Source: Nannobrachium achirus
Lineage: Eukaryota > Chordata > Actinopteri > Myctophiformes > Myctophidae
NCBI GenBank assembly: GCA_963921795.1
Contig: OY997650.1
Location: forward strand, 16,580,935 to 16,644,934
Length of the DNA: 64,000 nucleotides
Reading direction: 5' to 3'
Shown here: piece after piece, positions 61,113-64,000 of the stretch
Layout of the letters: the number at the start of each line of letters is the position of its first letter
Position numbering within the stretch: position 1 is the stretch's first letter
The notes under the pieces: model-generated
What the model was told of the DNA's origin: nothing
What the model saw: the letters and a program-made list of their open reading frames with translations, nothing else
The model's database searches: none
Translations under genes and position numbers: made by a program

Positions 61113-62044
61113 TGCATTCAATCCTTCCTTTTTTCACATATAACATGAAACCAACAACTTCAATATATATGTTGAAGAGCACGCAAGAGAACACATGAAA
61201 TACAAACTACAGGTGGTGCAGTAGTAAAGGCATAGAATTAGTAAACCAGCAAGAATATTTTCCCAAGTTTTTACCTGGCTCTTGTAACCCAATCTTTTGC
61301 TAAAATTACAAAGTAAATTCATAAATTCAATGGTAGAGTGGTTAAAAACCAGTCCTTGAATATAGTAGGTTCTGAGTTAAAAAATGGCATTGAATTGTCT
61401 CATTTTTACCTGGATCTTTTTCTTTATCTATCCTATACTGCAGAACATGCAACAGAACCATGAGTACAAATCTAGAGGTAAAGATCTAGAGTTTGCAATT
61501 ATGAAGACCTTATAGATCATTTTTTCTTGTTTTTGATCTTCCCAGTGTCTCTTCCAGACCAAAAAAAAAAAAACATTCATTAACTCTGAGCCTTGCCTTT
61601 CATTTCTTTGATTTTCTAAATGGGCGTGTCTGAACGGTACTCTTTTTAAATCGAGCCCTTGTTTATGTCACAAAGGGGCTCATTTCATATTTGGGCCCCC
61701 TTGAGAAGGGGGCGGTACGTTTTGGGAGGTTATATTCTATTGAGATTATATATATGAGGTGGAACCATGAGGTAAAGTGGTGCTAAAATTGGGTTGAATG
61801 GATTGACTCTAAATGGTTCTCTTTGATGCATGATGCTAATCTTTTCTTTATCGTTCTAATTTTAGTTCAAAAAGTACCTTGTTGCCAACAAAGGGCATTT
61901 TGGTATTGCATCTGATATGGCTTGGAATTAGAGACAGTCAGAACATGAAAATCAAATATCCGAGTGGTTGGTTATGCACAAACCTATATACAACTGTGTT
62001 ATGGACCAATATTTATATAAAATATATATCTTGAAAAGCATGGT

Positions 62045-62347
62045 AGAAGAGAACAACTCAAAAGCACCAGGAGATACCTGTTGAGGGCCCAAAGGTGCCT
62101 TGGCTCAATGGTATGGTCGCTTGAGCGGTTGTCCCTGCTTCAGGCAGGTTTCAGACAGGTTCAAGTCCCATGCCCAAGGTACACGGAGGACCATCGTGGA
62201 GGGGTGTCCCTCCCCCTGTTTCCTGGGAGCTAAAGCTGGGGTGTTATATCTGAAAGAACTCTGTCCGACAGAAATTTTACAGAAAATAATTCTTGCCTAC
62301 ATGCCTCGAGAGCGCTGGAAGAATTTGAGAAATTTTAGCCTTAAAAA
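62045..62347 (+). repeat. ~300-bp duplicated unit with tRNA-like box pair, copy 1
   Basis: The segment AGAAGAGAACAACTCAAAAG through AATTTTAGCCTTAAA is about 90% identical by eye to 63162-63475. It includes the tRNA-like unit and a downstream block with GGACCATCGTGGAGGGGTGT and CTGTCCGACAGAAATTTTAC. The open frames in both copies are short and unremarkable. Confidence 0.85.
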
Positions 62348-63161
62348 GGTCAATGTACTCCAGAGATGGACTGTAGGTTGAGAGGGATTTGAACATGGAA
62401 CCTCTTATCTGAGAGTTTGAGCATTAGACCATTAGGCCACCTCTCACTGCAAATGTGAACTGGTGCTTTTGAGTACTTATTTTGTATTTCAACCTTGAAA
62501 AGATCCAAGTATTAGAGCAGCAATTAGTAGGGTGACTGGGTTTTGAACAGAGAACCTCTGCATCTATAGTCTGATCTTTAGACCACTACACCATCTCCAA
62601 CCTTCAAAATGTCAGGTGTTTTGAGTAATTCTTTTGTACTTTACCCATAAAAATGTCAAAGTAAAAGAGCAATGTAGGAGAATTGAGATTTGTACATGGA
62701 ACATCAGCAATGAGAGTCTGATCTTTAGACCACTACTCCATCTCTCACTAACTTTTGAGTGCTCTTGAGTAAAAATACAAAATAATTACTTAAAAGCACC
62801 AGAAGCCATCTACGTTGAGAGATGGTGTAGTGGTCTAGACGTTTGACTCTGGGTGTAGAGCTTCTGTGTTCAAATCTCACTCCTCCTATGTTGCTGTTTT
62901 ACGTTTACATTTCTTTCAAGGTTAAAATATAAAAGAGTTAGTCAAAAGCACTAGAAAATGCATCTAGTGGTCTAAAAATCCGAGTTCTCGTACAGATCAT
63001 TGTTGTTGCTTTTCAAGGTTAAAATACAAAAGAAGTATTCAAAGCACCAGATAAAGTATGCTGTGGGAGATGGCGGAGTGGTTTAAACATCAGTCTCTGA
63101 GTGCAGAGGTCACATGTTTAAATCCATTCCTGTAGTGCTTTGACCTTTTCAAGGCTAAAAT

Positions 63162-63475
63162 AGAAGAGAACAACTCAAAAGCACCAGGAGATACCTGTTG
63201 AGTGCCCAAAGGTGCCTTGGCTCAATGGTATGGTCGCTTGAGCGGTTGTCCCTGCTTCAGGCAGGTTTCAGACAAGTTCAAGTCCCATGCCCAAGGTACA
63301 CAGAGGACCATCGTGGAGGGGTGTCCCTCCCCCTGTTTCCTGAGAGCTAAAGGTGGGGGGTTATATCTGAAAGAACTCTGTCCGACAGAAATTTTACAGA
63401 AAAAAATTCTTACCTACTTGCCTTTAGACCACTGGAAGAATTTGAGAAAATTTAGACAATTTTAGCCTTAAAGGA
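63162..63475 (+). repeat. ~300-bp duplicated unit with tRNA-like box pair, copy 2
   Basis: Second copy of 62045-62347, offset by about 1117 bp. Its B box is AGTTCAAGTCC instead of GGTTCAAGTCC. The last part differs by a short internal duplication (GAGAAAATTTAGACAATTTTAG). Confidence 0.85.
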
Positions 63476-63589
63476 GTCATCCAGACCAAAACACATATAG
63501 GGTTAAATCTGTCTTTTATCATACCCCTTTATACCTGCTTTATTCCATTTTTCTCATAGCTGCCCCTGTTGCTAGATTTCAGCTGCCCC

Positions 63590-64000
63590 TGTTGCTAGAT
63601 TTCGCAGGCCCTCTCATAACTAACAGAGTGTATAGCCTTTATACTAGTGCGGTTATTTCTTCAGCTTCAAAGTTAGTATTTTTTTATTGGATTGTGTTTA
63701 CACAACGTCCTGAGACCAACCAAACCGCTGTTTTGACCTCACAGGCACCCTTACTTGTCAAACCGACCCCTCCCTCCCCTCCCTTTCTAGCCTCTCCTCT
63801 CCCTGCTCTGGTGCAGAGCAGAAGCCGTTTGACAAGTAAGGGTGCCTGTGAGGTCAAAACAGCGGTTTGGCTGGTCTCAGGACGTTGTGTAAACACAATC
63901 CAATAAAAAAATACTAACTTTGAAGCTGAAGAAATAACCGCACTAGTATAAAGGCTATACACTCTGTTAGTTATGAGAAGGCCCGCAAAATCTAGCAACA
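63590..64000. mobile_element. Near-perfect inverted repeat, 174-bp arms, cut by the window end
   Basis: The left arm 63590-63763 (TGTTGCTAGATTTCGCAGGC ... CTTACTTGTCAAAC) is mirrored by 63827-64000 with only a few mismatches. The 63-bp loop is CCCTCC-rich. Both strands therefore encode nearly the same short frame, which is a consequence of the symmetry and not a gene. It is probably a foldback MITE; the outer right flank lies beyond the window. Confidence 0.95.

Larger units (their letters stand above)
60117..63296. repeat. Cluster of degenerate tRNA-like modules on both strands
   Basis: At least nine units have a tRNA A-box-like and B-box-like pair about 45-60 nt apart: plus strand at 60117-60182, 62094-62180, 62816-62890, 63065-63131 and 63208-63296; minus strand at 62379-62446, 62530-62600 and 62676-62747; weaker plus-strand pieces at 61329-61385 and 62964-63000. 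The best boxes are TGGCTCAATGG (62101-62111) with GGTTCAAGTCC (62158-62168), and on the minus strand TGGCCTAATGG with TGTTCAAATCC (62385-62439). Units are separated by a shared spacer (AAGGTTAAAATACAAAAG and TCAAAAGCACCAG), giving a module of about 100-155 bp. Acceptor stems pair poorly, so I do not call any unit a functional tRNA gene. Confidence 0.7.

Noticed and set aside
62816-62890. Functional tRNA gene call for the best tRNA-like unit on the plus strand
   Set aside because: A and B boxes are good, but the acceptor and T stems do not pair well by hand, so only a tRNA-like repeat is claimed.
63592-64000. Nearly identical 104-codon frames on both strands
   Set aside because: They arise because the locus is an inverted repeat; there is no independent coding evidence.

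Overview
The window is nuclear DNA from a vertebrate, almost certainly a ray-finned (teleost) fish. The genes have many small exons with GT-AG introns. Introns and intergenic DNA are full of long CA/GT and CT microsatellites, hAT-type miniature transposons with 8-bp target duplications, L2-like LINE 3' ends and tRNA-derived SINEs. The species cannot be named from the sequence alone. All three protein-coding genes lie on the + strand. (1) Positions 41-24752 hold the 3' part of a gene for a large type I membrane protein with the order AMOP, von Willebrand D, cadherin-like segment, EGF repeats, SEA-like segment, EGF, transmembrane helix and cytoplasmic tail. This is the MUC4-like mucin architecture. 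Seventeen exons encode about 876 residues up to the stop; the 5' part lies outside the window. (2) Positions 32423-36295 hold a complete six-exon calmodulin gene. Its 149-codon product matches the invariant vertebrate calmodulin, and a long 3'UTR carries several polyadenylation signals. (3) Positions 40149-53144 hold a complete seven-exon STPG4 gene (human C2orf61), encoding a 224-residue sperm-tail PG-rich repeat protein. The tandem CALM2-STPG4 order matches the human 2p21 arrangement as I recall it, so the calmodulin gene is called calm2. Layout: 1-24.8 kb, mucin-like gene; 24.8-32.0 kb, repeat-rich intergenic DNA; 32.0-37.6 kb, calm2; 37.6-40.1 kb, spacer; 40.1-53.1 kb, stpg4, whose 7.9-kb fifth intron holds large foldback elements; 53.1-64 kb, intergenic DNA with no recognisable protein gene. 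That last stretch ends in a cluster of degenerate tRNA-like modules on both strands (about 60.1-63.3 kb) and a near-perfect inverted repeat (63590-64000). The most unusual signals are: the tRNA-like module cluster; one palindrome, with arms containing AGATCTACAAGCTCACA, that recurs about 30 times inside transposons whose ends belong to different families; small tandem duplications that copy splice donor sites of the mucin-like gene; and nested foldback transposons with readable target duplications. I see no rRNA gene, CRISPR array or intact transposase gene.
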